The notes beneath the pieces were generated by a model. That model saw only the letters and a program-made list of their open reading frames with translations. It had not been told where the DNA came from and did not search any database. Positions 51,908 through 61,066 of a DNA stretch of 64,000 nt are shown here, one piece after another. The translations under genes and the position numbers were made by a program. The DNA lies in contig NZ_CP107852.1 in the NCBI RefSeq assembly GCF_036346875.1, positions 2,046,001 to 2,110,000 of the forward strand, in the 5' to 3' direction. The number at the start of each line of letters is the position of its first letter. Position 1 is the first letter of the stretch. The stretch is from Nocardia sp. NBC_00508. GTDB taxonomy: Bacteria; Actinomycetota; Actinomycetes; Mycobacteriales; Mycobacteriaceae.

Positions 51908-53110
51908 CTAGGCCGCCGCGAGTTCGCTGTCGGCGGGCGCGTCCCAGTCGATCCGGTAGCGCTGCTCGGGACCCATGGTCTTCTCCGGGTTCATCACCGT
52001 CTTGACCATGACCGGCGCCAGCAGCTGCATCATCTTGCGCGCCACCGGACCGGGCGTCTTGCTGTGGTTGATCTTCGCCGCACGCGCCGCGACACCCTCC
52101 ACCCGGCCGCGCCGCAAACGCTCGTAGACCGCGAACGCCTCCGCGGCGGGCAGATCGCGCAAGCAGCGGGCCAGCTGCACGGCGCTCTCGATCGCCAGCG
52201 AAGCGCCCTGGCCGGAGCTGTTGGACGGCGCGTGCACCGCGTCGCCGACCAGCACCATCTGTCCGCGGTACCAGTGTGGCACCGGCGGCATGATGTGCAG
52301 CGCGCCGACCACCTCCAACTGCTCCTCTGTGGTGCGCCGGACCAGTTCGCCGCCGGGGGTGTCGTCGGCGTAGGTTTCGCGCAGGATCTGCAGCCACCGC
52401 GTGCTGGGGATGGCCCGTGCCGCGGTGAACGACAGGTACTCCTTGTGCGGCAGGTTGGCGCCCCATGCCACCCGGCCGTCCCCGAGCGGCCAGTACAGGT
52501 AGTACGCGCGTTTGCCGAACGCGAAAGTCATGGTGCCGGGCGGGATGTCGGTATCGCACTCGGTGATCGCGCCGAAGCCGAGCATGCCGGTGTAGTCGGG
52601 GCCCGGCGCTTTCGGGTCGATCAGCGTGCGAACGGTCGAGCGGATGCCGTCGGCACCGATCAGCACATCGGCGGTGGCCGTACTGCCGTCGGCGAACCGG
52701 GCGGTGACGCCCGACTCGTCCTCGCGGACGTCGACCAGGCGCTTGTTGTACTCGAACGGGACGCCCGCGGCGACCGCGTGCCGGTGCAACGCCTGGTGCA
52801 GTTCGCTGCGATCGACCAATTGCAGGGGCGGCACATCGGACAGGGCGGGCAGGGACAGCAGCTTGTCGCCGATCGACATGGTCATCCCCGTGACGGGCAG
52901 CGCGATAGCGCGCACGGGATCACCTGCTCCGATGATGTCGAGCGCGGCGATGCCGTTCGGCGCGAGCGCGAGCCCGCTGCCGATGCCGTAGGACGGGCCG
53001 GGGTACGCCTCGTGGACGCGGGCGTCGATGCCCGCTTTGCGCAGGGCCGTCGCGACGACGGGACCGGCGATGCCGCCTCCGATCACCAGGGCGGTACGTG
53101 TCGTGGACAT
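51908..53110 (-). CDS. FAD-dependent monooxygenase (PHBH/TetX class)
   Basis: 400 residues. ALVIGGGIAGPVVATALRKA is the N-terminal FAD fold, DVLIGADGIRSTVR carries the conserved DG motif and MVLVGDAVHAPSNSSGQGAS the GD motif. This class hydroxylates aromatic or polyketide compounds and includes antibiotic-inactivating enzymes such as TetX. It follows a PadR regulator and a multidrug pump on the same strand, so drug modification is a reasonable inference. Confidence 0.92.
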   Translation of the reverse strand: MSTTRTALVIGGGIAGPVVATALRKAGIDARVHEAYPGPSYGIGSGLALAPNGIAALDIIGAGDPVRAIALPVTGMTMSIGDKLLSLPALSDVPPLQLVDRSELHQALHRHAVAAGVPFEYNKRLVDVREDESGVTARFADGSTATADVLIGADGIRSTVRTLIDPKAPGPDYTGMLGFGAITECDTDIPPGTMTFAFGKRAYYLYWPLGDGRVAWGANLPHKEYLSFTAARAIPSTRWLQILRETYADDTPGGELVRRTTEEQLEVVGALHIMPPVPHWYRGQMVLVGDAVHAPSNSSGQGASLAIESAVQLARCLRDLPAAEAFAVYERLRRGRVEGVAARAAKINHSKTPGPVARKMMQLLAPVMVKTVMNPEKTMGPEQRYRIDWDAPADSELAAA

Positions 53111-53289
53111 AGGTATCTCCAGGATTCGTGCGATGGGTTTCGGTTCCCCGAACCGACCCGCGCGCCATCCACCCGGTTATCCTGTGGTTGCCAGCCTTGT
53201 AGCCGGGTGCGCGTTCGCGGGCACGGTTCGAGACTGTTTCGATCGGGCCCGGCGGTGGTGTTGCCGCACCTCGCCGGGTCCGGTCTCGG

Positions 53290-53937
53290 CTAGTTCTCGG
53301 CCATCCCCCTCTCCTCCAGGTCGGCGACTTCGGACGGGCGCATGCCACGGTCGTGCCACGCCCGCCACTGCGTCAGCCCGGGAAAGGTGCCCTCGGTCAG
53401 CTCGTCGCGCAGGGAACGCGTCCATGCCGCTTCGGCTTCCAGCATCGCCACACCGAACTCGGTCTCGACGGTGAACAGCCGGGGCAGCGTCGTCGTGGCG
53501 AGTTCATCGAGTTCGCGGCGCACCGTCTCGGTGGTCCGTTCCAGCGCGTCGAGGCGTTCGCCGAGCAACTCGATCACTTCGTCGGGGGGCAGCACCGCGA
53601 GAATGGACAGCCCCGCCACGAAACGGTGCTGTTCCGGCTCCGGCGTGGACAGCAGTTCCCTGGTCCAGTCGGCCATCTCGGCGCGGCCCGCATCGGTGAT
53701 CTGATAGATCACCCGCTCCGGCCGCGCGCCCTCGCGTTCACTGCCGACGACCTCGAGGAAGCCGACCTTCGCCATGTTCTGCACGACGGTGTAGAGCGAA
53801 CCCCACTTGATCGTCATGTCGCGCTCTTTGCCCCGGTCGCGCAGGGTCTGCGCGATCTCGTAACGATGCATCGGCCGCTCGACCATCACGGATAGCACCG
53901 CGAGCGCGAGCAGGTTGTCGACCTTACGTTTCTGCAC
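53290..53937 (-). CDS. PadR-family transcriptional regulator
   Basis: 215 residues. KVDNLLALAVLSVMVERPMH, YEIAQTLRDRG and IKWGSLYTVVQNMAKVGFLE form the PadR winged helix, followed by YQITDAGRAEMADWTREL and a long helical C-terminal part (PadR-s2 subfamily length). It sits between a multidrug pump gene and a flavin monooxygenase gene, with a palindrome upstream, and probably represses both in response to a drug. Confidence 0.92.
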   Translation of the reverse strand: MQKRKVDNLLALAVLSVMVERPMHRYEIAQTLRDRGKERDMTIKWGSLYTVVQNMAKVGFLEVVGSEREGARPERVIYQITDAGRAEMADWTRELLSTPEPEQHRFVAGLSILAVLPPDEVIELLGERLDALERTTETVRRELDELATTTLPRLFTVETEFGVAMLEAEAAWTRSLRDELTEGTFPGLTQWRAWHDRGMRPSEVADLEERGMAEN

Positions 53938-53964
53938 CGCGGCACCTCCTTTACTCGTCTACGA

Positions 53965-53982
53965 ATATACGTGCACGAATAT
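53965..53982. promoter_or_regulatory. Candidate PadR operator
   Basis: ATATACGTGCACGAATAT is an 18-bp near-perfect palindrome (ATAT-n-CGTGCACG-n-ATAT), 28 bp upstream of the PadR start and just after the pump gene. PadR proteins commonly bind such AT-flanked palindromes. Confidence 0.65.
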
Positions 53983-53997
53983 CACGGGCGCAAGTGT

Positions 53998-56031
53998 TCA
54001 GGCGGGCACGGATTCCTCCGCGCGCGCCTGGTCTTCCAGCAACTTGGTGGCGATGTTCGTCAGCGCCTGATCCAGCAGTGCGCGGTCGGTGGGATCGGCG
54101 TCGTTCCAGTCGTCGAGCCTGCTGTCGAGCCAGCGCCGCCACGCGGCTTTGATCCGATCGAGTTCGGCGGCGCCGGAATCGGTGAGCCGCAATCGTTTTC
54201 CCTCTCTGCTCAGGTAGCCCTCCGCACCGACCTGGTCGTAGATCGGTTCGATCACCTCGTCCGGCAAGTTGTGCGCCCGTGCGATCGCGGCGAGCGTGGC
54301 ATCGCCGGTGATGCGGTCGCGCAGATACACCTGACCGAGCGCCCACGCTTCGCCGGGCGTCAGATCGCTGTCGGCGTCGGCGAAAATGCGCGGGCCGATC
54401 GGCTCCTCGTCCCGCGCTTTGCGCACTGCCGCGGCGATCGCCCGTTCCAGCTGCACCACCCGATCCGGCGAATCGGGTACCGAAAACCCTTCGCCCACAT
54501 CGCCCGCGCCCGCCCGTGCGCTGTCCCGCAGCGGCACCTCCGGGAGAAACCAGGCGACCACGAACCCGGCCAGCGCGACCGGAACGACCCAGAAGAACAC
54601 GTGATCGATCGAGGTCGCGTACGCGTCGATGATAGGCGCAGACTGTTCAGCGGGCAGAGCGCGCAGCGACTGCGGATCGGCCGCGACCTCCGGCGGCACC
54701 ACACGGACCCGCGTCAGCGCGTCGGTCAGGTTCGGGCCGATCTCGTTGCTGTACAGCGTGCCGAAAATGGCCGTGCCGAAGGCGCTTCCGAGCGTGCGGA
54801 AGAACGTGACCCCGGAGGTCGCGGTGCCCAGCTGGGCATAGGGCACGGTGTTCTGCACGACGATGGTCAGCACCTGCATGGCCAGGCCGATACCGAGTCC
54901 GAGCACCAGCATGTACAGCGATTCCAGCCAGATGCCCGTCGCCGGGCCCATGGTGGACATCAGATACAGGCCGATCGCCATGACCAGCGTGCCCGCGATC
55001 GGGAAGTATCGGTAGCGCCCGGTCTTGCCGACCACCTGGCCGGACAGGATCGAGGTGGCGAACAGTCCGGCCACCAGCGGCAGCGTGCGTATGCCGGACG
55101 CAGTGGCCGAAACCCCGTTCACATATTGCAGATACGCAGGGAGGTAAGTGATCGAACCGAGCATCGCGAAGCCGACGATGAAGCTGAGGACCGAGCACAC
55201 CGTGAACACGCGACTGCGGAACAACCCCATCGGGAGCATGGGCTCGCCGGCCCGCAACTCCACGGCTACGAACGCACCCAGCAGGATCGCCGCCGCGACG
55301 AACAGGCCGCTGATCATCGCCGAACCCCACGCGTATTGCTCTCCGCCCCATTCCAATCCGAGGATCAGGCAGGAGACGCCGAGCGCCACCAACCCGATAC
55401 CGGCGTAGTCGATGATCGGCTTGGCGGCGGCGCGTACCCGCGGAACGGTGCGCGCGGCGAGGGCGATCATCAGCACCGCGAGCGGCACGTTGACGTAGAA
55501 GCACCAGCGCCAGCTGGCGTGGTCGGTGAACAGACCACCCAGCGTCGGGCCGATCACCGTGGTCACCCCGAACACCGCGCCCAGCGCGCCCTGATACTTG
55601 CCGCGCTGCCGCAGCGGAATGATGTCGGCGATCAACGCCATCGAGGTGACCATCAGTCCGCCGCCGCCGAAGCCCTGGACGCCGCGGGCGATGACCAGCA
55701 ACAGCATGCCGTTGGCCAGGCCCGCGACCATCGAACCGACGATGAAGATCAGCCCACTGATCTGGAACACGAGCTTGCGCCCGAACAGGTCGCCGAGTTT
55801 TCCGGCCAGCGCGGTCGCCACCGCCTCGGCGAGCAGGTACGACGTGACCACCCACGCCATATGCCCCGCCCCGCCCAGATCGGCGACGATGGTGGGCAGC
55901 GCGGTGGACACGATGGTCTGGTCCAGCGCCGCCATCAGCATGCCGAGCACGATCGTGCCGAACACGATGTTGGTCTTGGCCCTGCCCAGTGGAGCAGCGG
56001 GGTCGTCGGCGACAGCAACCGCACCGGTCAT
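53998..56031 (-). CDS. DHA2-type multidrug MFS transporter with winged-helix-like tail
   Basis: 677 residues. Fourteen hydrophobic segments fill residues 1 to about 510, with LDQTIVSTALPTIVADLG (motif D1), KLGDLFGRKLVFQ (motif A) and GPTLGGLFTDHASWRWCFYV (motif C), the DHA2/EmrB pattern of proton-driven drug exporters. The last about 150 residues (LARAHNLPDEVIEPIYDQVG-like start, then SREGKRLRLTDSGAAELDRI) resemble a MarR/PadR-type winged helix. Such tails are known in some actinobacterial pumps; the role is unclear. First gene of the operon. Confidence 0.92.
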   Translation of the reverse strand: MTGAVAVADDPAAPLGRAKTNIVFGTIVLGMLMAALDQTIVSTALPTIVADLGGAGHMAWVVTSYLLAEAVATALAGKLGDLFGRKLVFQISGLIFIVGSMVAGLANGMLLLVIARGVQGFGGGGLMVTSMALIADIIPLRQRGKYQGALGAVFGVTTVIGPTLGGLFTDHASWRWCFYVNVPLAVLMIALAARTVPRVRAAAKPIIDYAGIGLVALGVSCLILGLEWGGEQYAWGSAMISGLFVAAAILLGAFVAVELRAGEPMLPMGLFRSRVFTVCSVLSFIVGFAMLGSITYLPAYLQYVNGVSATASGIRTLPLVAGLFATSILSGQVVGKTGRYRYFPIAGTLVMAIGLYLMSTMGPATGIWLESLYMLVLGLGIGLAMQVLTIVVQNTVPYAQLGTATSGVTFFRTLGSAFGTAIFGTLYSNEIGPNLTDALTRVRVVPPEVAADPQSLRALPAEQSAPIIDAYATSIDHVFFWVVPVALAGFVVAWFLPEVPLRDSARAGAGDVGEGFSVPDSPDRVVQLERAIAAAVRKARDEEPIGPRIFADADSDLTPGEAWALGQVYLRDRITGDATLAAIARAHNLPDEVIEPIYDQVGAEGYLSREGKRLRLTDSGAAELDRIKAAWRRWLDSRLDDWNDADPTDRALLDQALTNIATKLLEDQARAEESVPA

Positions 56032-56086
56032 TAGCTCAGTATGGGACGTTGCCGCCGCGACAGCATCCCAGCGACACAGCAGCGAA

Positions 56087-57043
56087 TCAGCCGAGCAAGC
56101 CCTCCAACGCTGTCGCTCGCCCGGGCCGCCGCAGCTTCGCCATCCCCTTGGCCTCGATCTGGCGAGCGCGTTCGCGCGACACTCCGTAGGACTTGCCGAC
56201 CTCGTCGAGTGTCCTCGGTTCGCCGCCGCGCAAGCCGAAGCGCAGCGCGATCACCTCCGCCTCGCGTTCGGTCAGCGAACCGAGCACCTTGTCCAGCTGG
56301 CCACGCAGCGCGGACGCGGTCACCGTGTCGGACGGGTCCGGCGCGGTGTCGGCGATCAGCTCGCCGAATTCGGTGGCATCCTCCCCGACCGGTGTGTGCA
56401 GCGAGAGCGGTTCGCGGCCGATGTCGAGGAGTTCGCGCACCTTCTCCTGGGACAGTTCCAGCTCGGCGGCGAGTTCCGCCACCGTGGCCGCCCGGCCCCG
56501 GTGCTGCGCGAGCGTGCGCTGCGCCCGGTGCAATCGGTTGAGCACCTCGACGACATGCACCGGGATGCGGATGGTGCGGCTCTGGTCGGCCAGTGCGCGC
56601 CCGATCGACTGCTTGATCCACCAGGTGGCGTAGGTGGAGAACTTCAGGCCACGTCGGTGATCGAACTTCTCCACCGCGCGCATCATGCCGAGCGTGCCCT
56701 CCTGGACCAGGTCCAGCAGCGACGTGCCCGTCGGCGTGGGATACCGCTTGGCGATCGAGACGACCAGGCGCAGATTCGCTTCGACCATATGGTCTTTGGC
56801 GCGCTGACCGTCTGCGATCCGACGACGCAGTTCTCGACGCTCTCCGGTGGCGAGTTCCTCTGCGGCACCGGCGTTGCCGAGGCGACGCGCTGCCAGGTGG
56901 CCCGCCTCGATCCGCTCGCCGAGCTCGACCTCCTGCGCGGCGGTGAGCAGCGGGGTGCGGCCGATGAGCCGTAGATAGTCCTTGATCGGGTCCTCGCTGA
57001 CGGTGCCCGTGAAACGGGCGGGATGGGTGCACAGCTGGGTCAC
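56087..57043 (-). CDS. RpoD-family sigma factor (SigB/HrdB-like, group 2)
   Basis: 318 residues. Region 1.2 DPIKDYLRLIGRTPLLTAAQ, region 2 NLRLVVSIAKRYPTPTGTSL, DLVQEGTLGMMRAVEKFD and KFSTYATWWIKQSI, and region 4 GLRGGEPRTLDEVGKSYGVS with RERARQIE are all present. The missing N-terminal extension makes it a nonessential group 2 sigma factor. GTG 57043 has AAAGGA 7 bases upstream. A small gene precedes it on the same strand. Confidence 0.94.
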   Translation of the reverse strand: MTQLCTHPARFTGTVSEDPIKDYLRLIGRTPLLTAAQEVELGERIEAGHLAARRLGNAGAAEELATGERRELRRRIADGQRAKDHMVEANLRLVVSIAKRYPTPTGTSLLDLVQEGTLGMMRAVEKFDHRRGLKFSTYATWWIKQSIGRALADQSRTIRIPVHVVEVLNRLHRAQRTLAQHRGRAATVAELAAELELSQEKVRELLDIGREPLSLHTPVGEDATEFGELIADTAPDPSDTVTASALRGQLDKVLGSLTEREAEVIALRFGLRGGEPRTLDEVGKSYGVSRERARQIEAKGMAKLRRPGRATALEGLLG

Positions 57044-57121
57044 AGAACGTTCCTTTCTGCCGGGCGAACCGTTCGGCGGCGTGTCGAGCACGCCGCCGAA
57101 CGGGCGGGGATGGGGCGGCGG

Positions 57122-57349
57122 TCAGCCGCGCCCGGGAATCCGCAGCGGACGCTGCGGCTTGGCGCGATAGGCCATTGCAGGCCGAATCGGCTTGACTCCC
57201 TTTCGTTCTCGGCGCACCACACTCGGATATGCGGGGGTGGAGCGAGCCGCGGCGGTGATCCGTCGGGCGCCGGTTCCGCCATCTCCTTCGGCGAGGAGCA
57301 AGCGAACCGCGGTCTCGAGGACGGCGTCAGCGCTGGCCTTGTCGGTCAT
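57122..57349 (-). CDS. Small basic protein upstream of the sigma gene
   Basis: 75 residues. The first 35 are helical (MTDKASADAVLETAVRLLLA) and the last 35 are basic and Pro-rich. ATG 57349 has AAAGGGAT upstream; longer forms start at 57421 or 57433. It lies 78 bp before the sigma factor, on the same strand. No domain recognised. Confidence 0.55.
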   Translation of the reverse strand: MTDKASADAVLETAVRLLLAEGDGGTGARRITAAARSTPAYPSVVRRERKGVKPIRPAMAYRAKPQRPLRIPGRG

Positions 57350-57502
57350 GGTGGCTGATCCCTTTCGGTCGACGGTGGAGCTGATGTGAGCCGAGGTCGC
57401 TTCGACAAGTCCGTGGTTCATCCGCGCTGACACTCCTTCGTTCTGATGACGATCACAAACTTAGAATGAACCTAAAAATATGTCAAGCAGATTTTTGTGT
57501 CG

Positions 57503-57513
57503 ATATCAGATAT
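57503..57513. promoter_or_regulatory. Palindrome at the TetR gene start
   Basis: ATATCAGATAT is perfect around a central A, 10 bp before the TetR start. A further AAAAAT/ATTTTT pair flanks 11 bases at 57474-57496. Possible TetR autoregulation site in an AT-rich stretch. Confidence 0.5.
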
Positions 57514-57522
57514 GGTGGCGGC

Positions 57523-58164
57523 ATGAGCACAGCGGACCTCGGGCTTCGTGCCAGGAAAAAGCAGCAGACCAGGGACAACATCTCCCACCACGCGACCCTG
57601 CTGTTCCTCGAGCACGGCTTCGACAAGGTGACGATCGCCGACGTCGCCGCCGCGGCACAGGTCGCCAAGATGACGGTGACCAACTACTTCCCCCGCAAAG
57701 AGGACCTCGCCCTCGATCTGCACGAGGTGTTCGTCGACCAGCTCGCCCGTGTCGTCCGGGAACGCGAATCAGGCGAGTCCGCGCTCGCCGCACTGCGGCG
57801 GGCCTATCTGGCCGCGGTGGCCGGGCACGATCCGGTGGTGGGTTTCTCCGGACCCGAATTCGCCCGGATGATCACCGACAGCCCGGCGCTGGTTACCCGG
57901 CTGCGCGAGTTCCACGACGAGCGCGAACGGGCGCTCGCCGTCACACTGGCCGCCGAAACCGATTCCGCCGCCGGCGATATCGCGCCGCGCGTGGTGGCCG
58001 CGCTGCTCGGCGGCGTGCACCGCGTGCTGTTCGACGAGACCGCGCGCCGCACCCTGGCGGGCCGATCCAACGACGAGATCGCCACCGCCCTCACCGAATA
58101 CATCGGCACCGCGTTCGACACGCTGGAGCAGGCGATCGGCGATTACGCCATCCGCGGCGGCTAG
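57523..58164 (+). CDS. TetR-family regulator
   Basis: 213 residues. HTH: FDKVTIADVAAAAQVAKMTV then TNYFPRKEDLALDLHEV. The effector domain has no recognisable ligand motif. ATG 57523 lacks a clear ribosome site and may be leaderless. It converges on the second TetR gene, and their stop codons share CTAG (58161-58164). Confidence 0.9.
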   Translation: MSTADLGLRARKKQQTRDNISHHATLLFLEHGFDKVTIADVAAAAQVAKMTVTNYFPRKEDLALDLHEVFVDQLARVVRERESGESALAALRRAYLAAVAGHDPVVGFSGPEFARMITDSPALVTRLREFHDERERALAVTLAAETDSAAGDIAPRVVAALLGGVHRVLFDETARRTLAGRSNDEIATALTEYIGTAFDTLEQAIGDYAIRGG

Positions 58165-58802
58165 CTCTCTTCCGGCCGCTCGAGCAGCGACATCGCGATC
58201 GGGACGAGGAGATCCACCAGTTCGTCGACAGTCGGACGCGGATCGGCGAGCACCCACTCGTGCGCGAGCCCGTTGATCGCGCCGATGAGCGCGCTCGCCC
58301 CCCATCCGGGCGCGCCGCGCACCCGTGAACCGGGCGCGATCACCGGCGCGACGTGGGACTCCAGCACGGACGCCCAGGCATGACGTCGCTCGCGACGGTG
58401 CCGTTCCATCCGATCGCTCACCCCGACCACTTCGATGAAGGCAACCTTCGCGCGATAGGGGTCGGAACCGATTGATGCGAGATAGGCGGTCAACACAGCG
58501 GTCATCGCGGCGGTCCGATCGAAGCGGGCGTCGAGTTCCCCCATCCTCGCCAGCACGGCGGCGGCGGCTTCGTCCTGGATCCGATCGTATGCCGCGACCA
58601 GCACGTCCTCCCTGGTATGGAACTCCTCGTAGAACTGCCGCTTGGACAGGCCCGCGGCCGCGCACACCTCGGCCAGCGAACAGTTCGCGTAACCGCGCTC
58701 GGCGAAGATCCGGGTAGCCGCCTCGAGGAACCGCTGACGTCGCTCGGCCTTCCGCTCCACGACGGCGCGCCCGCCGTACTGCCTTCCCACTGTCGCCGTC
58801 AC
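58161..58802 (-). CDS. TetR-family regulator
   Basis: 213 residues from GTG 58802 (GTG 58811 is possible). HTH: ANCSLAEVCAAAGLSKRQFY and EEFHTREDVLVAAYD. It diverges from the hypothetical gene at 58949 and converges on the other TetR gene. Target unknown. Confidence 0.88.
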   Translation of the reverse strand: MTATVGRQYGGRAVVERKAERRQRFLEAATRIFAERGYANCSLAEVCAAAGLSKRQFYEEFHTREDVLVAAYDRIQDEAAAAVLARMGELDARFDRTAAMTAVLTAYLASIGSDPYRAKVAFIEVVGVSDRMERHRRERRHAWASVLESHVAPVIAPGSRVRGAPGWGASALIGAINGLAHEWVLADPRPTVDELVDLLVPIAMSLLERPEES

Positions 58803-58948
58803 ATCTCTCACCGTAGCGAAATCGCGGCGACCACGGCCGATCCGCGCGAACATCGCGATGCGCCGGCCGCTGTCGATCGACGTCTTGTGATCCAGGTCAT
58901 CAGACCGCATACTCGACCAGTCTGAAACCAAGTGGGCTCACATTGCCC

Positions 58949-59377
58949 ATGGAACGAAGAGGTTCTCGCGTGGTCACTCCCCGCAAGCACGCAGCGACGC
59001 TGCTGGCTGCCCTAGCCGCGGCCCTGCGGATGGCCAACGACAACCTCTCGGCCGGACTGATCTTCGCGGGCGCGCTCGGCGTCGCGCGGGAATATCCCGA
59101 ACTGCGAAAGTTACTCGACGACAACATGAATGGCCTCGGCAAGGTCATGATGGCCGGCAAGGAACAGCTCTGCGCGAGCTATCAGGCGGCGCTGTTCCCG
59201 TTCGCGGACGACATCGGCATGCTGACCAAGAATCCCTTCACCGACCCCGTGGTCGTCGATGTGTGCTCGCGGCCGCCTTCGGGCAGCCGATCGGCAGCGG
59301 ACGCTAGCCCACCATGCGAATGCCCGTGTCGCGGCGGCGATCCCCGGACACGGGCTGCCGCGTCTGAGACGATCTAA
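58949..59377 (+). CDS. Hypothetical protein, possibly a truncated gene
   Basis: 142 residues; start ATG 58949 or GTG 58970, which has AAGAGG upstream. Residues 10-100 look real (LRMANDNLSAGLIFAGALGV, AREYPELRKLLDDNMNGLGK), but after NPFTDPVVVDVCS the composition turns to Ser/Arg/Pro/Cys, as expected from reading out of frame. The true C terminus may have been lost. Divergent from a TetR gene. Confidence 0.45.
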   Translation: MERRGSRVVTPRKHAATLLAALAAALRMANDNLSAGLIFAGALGVAREYPELRKLLDDNMNGLGKVMMAGKEQLCASYQAALFPFADDIGMLTKNPFTDPVVVDVCSRPPSGSRSAADASPPCECPCRGGDPRTRAAASETI

Positions 59378-59408
59378 GCCGAATACCCGCACAGACCTTC
59401 CCCCGGAA

Positions 59409-59424
59409 CTTACTCCAAAGTAAG
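59409..59424. promoter_or_regulatory. Dyad upstream of the SDR gene
   Basis: CTTACT-CCAA-AGTAAG, a perfect 6-bp inverted repeat, ends 8 bases before the SDR start. Its place at the start of transcription suits a repressor site. The regulator is not known; the neighbouring TetR genes are candidates. Confidence 0.55.
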
Positions 59425-59432
59425 GTTGGCCC

Positions 59433-60308
59433 ATGGCGTGGAAACCTACTGAGATCCCGGATCAGACGGGACGCACCTTTGTCATCACCGGCGCTAACGG
59501 CGGCCTCGGCGCCGTGACCACCGAAGTCCTCGCGGCCAAAGGCGCGACCGTGATCATGGCCTGCCGCAACACGGCCAAGGCGAAGGAGGTCGCCGCCCGC
59601 ATCGACGGCGATGTCCGAGTGGCCGAACTCGACTTGGCCGACCTGGCGTCGGTGCGCAAGTTCGCCGACGACAGCGGCGAATTCGACGTGCTGATCAACA
59701 ACGCCGGGCTGATGAATCTCCCGTTCTCCCGGACCAAGGACGGTTTCGAAACCCAGTGGGGGGTCAACCACCTCGGGCACTTCGCGCTCACCGGGCTGCT
59801 GCTGGACCGGATCACCGATCGCGTGGTGACCCTGGCGAGCATCGCGCACAAGCAGACCCCGAAGCTCTGGATCGAGGACCTCGACTACGAGAAGCGCCGC
59901 TACCAGCGCAATCTCGCGTACGCGCAGGCCAAGCTGTGCAATCTGATGTTCGCGCGGGAACTGCAACGCAGGCTGACGGAGTCCGGATCGGCCAAACGCT
60001 CCTACGGCGTGCACCCCGGTGTCTCGGCCACCGACCTCTTCGCGCACACCGAGACGCCGATCGACCACGTCGCCAAGCCCTTCATCCGCCTGATCGGACA
60101 CTCCCCCGCCAAGGCGGCGCACTCGTCGCTGTTCGCCGCGACAATGCCCGACGCCGACCCCACGGTGTACTGGGGCCCGACCAGGTTCTTCGGCACCCAG
60201 GGCCCGGTGCGCGCCTCCTCGTCCACCCGCCTGTCGAAGAACAAAGACCTGTGGCAGCGACTGTGGACGGAATCCGAGCGACTCACCGGCGTCATCTACT
60301 CGTTCTGA
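59433..60308 (+). CDS. Short-chain dehydrogenase/reductase
   Basis: 291 residues. FVITGANGGLGAVTTEVLAA is the NAD(P)-binding motif, followed by LINNAGLMNLPF (NNAG), VVTLASIAHKQ (catalytic Ser) and YAQAKLCNLMF (YxxxK). Resembles retinol-dehydrogenase-like SDRs. Substrate unknown. ATG 59433 is preceded by a dyad. Confidence 0.93.
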   Translation: MAWKPTEIPDQTGRTFVITGANGGLGAVTTEVLAAKGATVIMACRNTAKAKEVAARIDGDVRVAELDLADLASVRKFADDSGEFDVLINNAGLMNLPFSRTKDGFETQWGVNHLGHFALTGLLLDRITDRVVTLASIAHKQTPKLWIEDLDYEKRRYQRNLAYAQAKLCNLMFARELQRRLTESGSAKRSYGVHPGVSATDLFAHTETPIDHVAKPFIRLIGHSPAKAAHSSLFAATMPDADPTVYWGPTRFFGTQGPVRASSSTRLSKNKDLWQRLWTESERLTGVIYSF

Positions 60309-60380
60309 GCACCACTGGCCCGGCTGCGTCATCAGCCACCAGCCAACCGCAGACACCTGGTGCCGCCTCTACCACGCAAC

Positions 60381-60589
60381 GCAACCACATCGGCCCCGCT
60401 CCCGTTTTCGAGCGCAGCGAGACCGAGCATTGTCCGTTCGCGGCCCGGCTCGCGTCCGAGCGGCCGCCGCGTCCGCGACGAAGTCGCCAGCGGCGGTCGC
60501 TCGGACGCGAGCCACAAAGGGGCCGCGAACACGCCGCGACGCAGTCGCGGCAAAACAACACAGCGCCGCAGGCGCTGCAAATCAGACAC
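60381..60589 (+). repeat. Hairpin element, copy 1
   Basis: About 209 bp, with a central long hairpin: GGCTCGCGTCCGAGCG (60447-60462) pairs with CGCTCGGACGCGAGCC (60498-60513), extended by CCGCCG/CGGCGG. Outer parts include CCCGTTTTCGAGCG and CGCCGCAGGCGCTGCAAATC. It matches the inverted copy at 62832-63014 but has about 28 extra bases. It lies directly upstream of the LprD-like gene. Confidence 0.9.
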
Positions 60590-60604
60590 GGTACCGTAGA
60601 AGCC

Positions 60605-61066
60605 GTGTCCGCCTCACCTCGCCGCTCGGCACACAATCGTCCGGCCCTCATCGCGCTGGTGGTCGTCGCCGCGCTGGGCTGCCTGGCGCTGGCCTGGTGG
60701 CAGTGGGAGCGGTACGACTCCGCCAGCGGCACCGGCCAGAATCTCGGATACGCGCTGCAGTGGCCGCTGTTCGCGGGGTTCGCCGTCTTCGCCTACTTCC
60801 GGTTCGTGCGGCTCGAGCGCGAGGCCGAGCAACAGCACGAATCCGCCGACACGCGGCGCACTCCCGCCGCATCCGAGCGCGCTGCCGAACCGGTCGCCCC
60901 GAGGGAGATCCCGGCGGGCCTGCTGCCCGAGCGTCCGAAGGCCGTCCGCGACGAGGACCCGGTGCTCGCCGAGTACAACCGATACCTCGCCGAGCTGCAC
61001 GCCAATGACATCGATGCGCAGGTCCGCACGGCGGGCCTGCACACCCGCGAGAGGAGCGCCGGTTGA
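60605..61066 (+). CDS. LprD-like membrane protein
   Basis: 153 residues. Two hydrophobic segments (PALIALVVVAALGCLALAWW and LGYALQWPLFAGFAVFAYFR), then a charged cytoplasmic tail ending near EYNRYLAELHANDID. The pattern and position next to DUF3817 and rdgB match Rv1343c (LprD) of M. tuberculosis, though no lipobox is visible. GTG 60605 follows the repeat element. It overlaps the DUF3817 gene by 4 bases. Confidence 0.82.
   Translation: MSASPRRSAHNRPALIALVVVAALGCLALAWWQWERYDSASGTGQNLGYALQWPLFAGFAVFAYFRFVRLEREAEQQHESADTRRTPAASERAAEPVAPREIPAGLLPERPKAVRDEDPVLAEYNRYLAELHANDIDAQVRTAGLHTRERSAG

Noticed and set aside
53971..56034. A 687-codon plus-strand frame opposite the multidrug pump
   Set aside because: Gly/Arg/His-rich with no domain; the reverse strand encodes an unmistakable DHA2 transporter.
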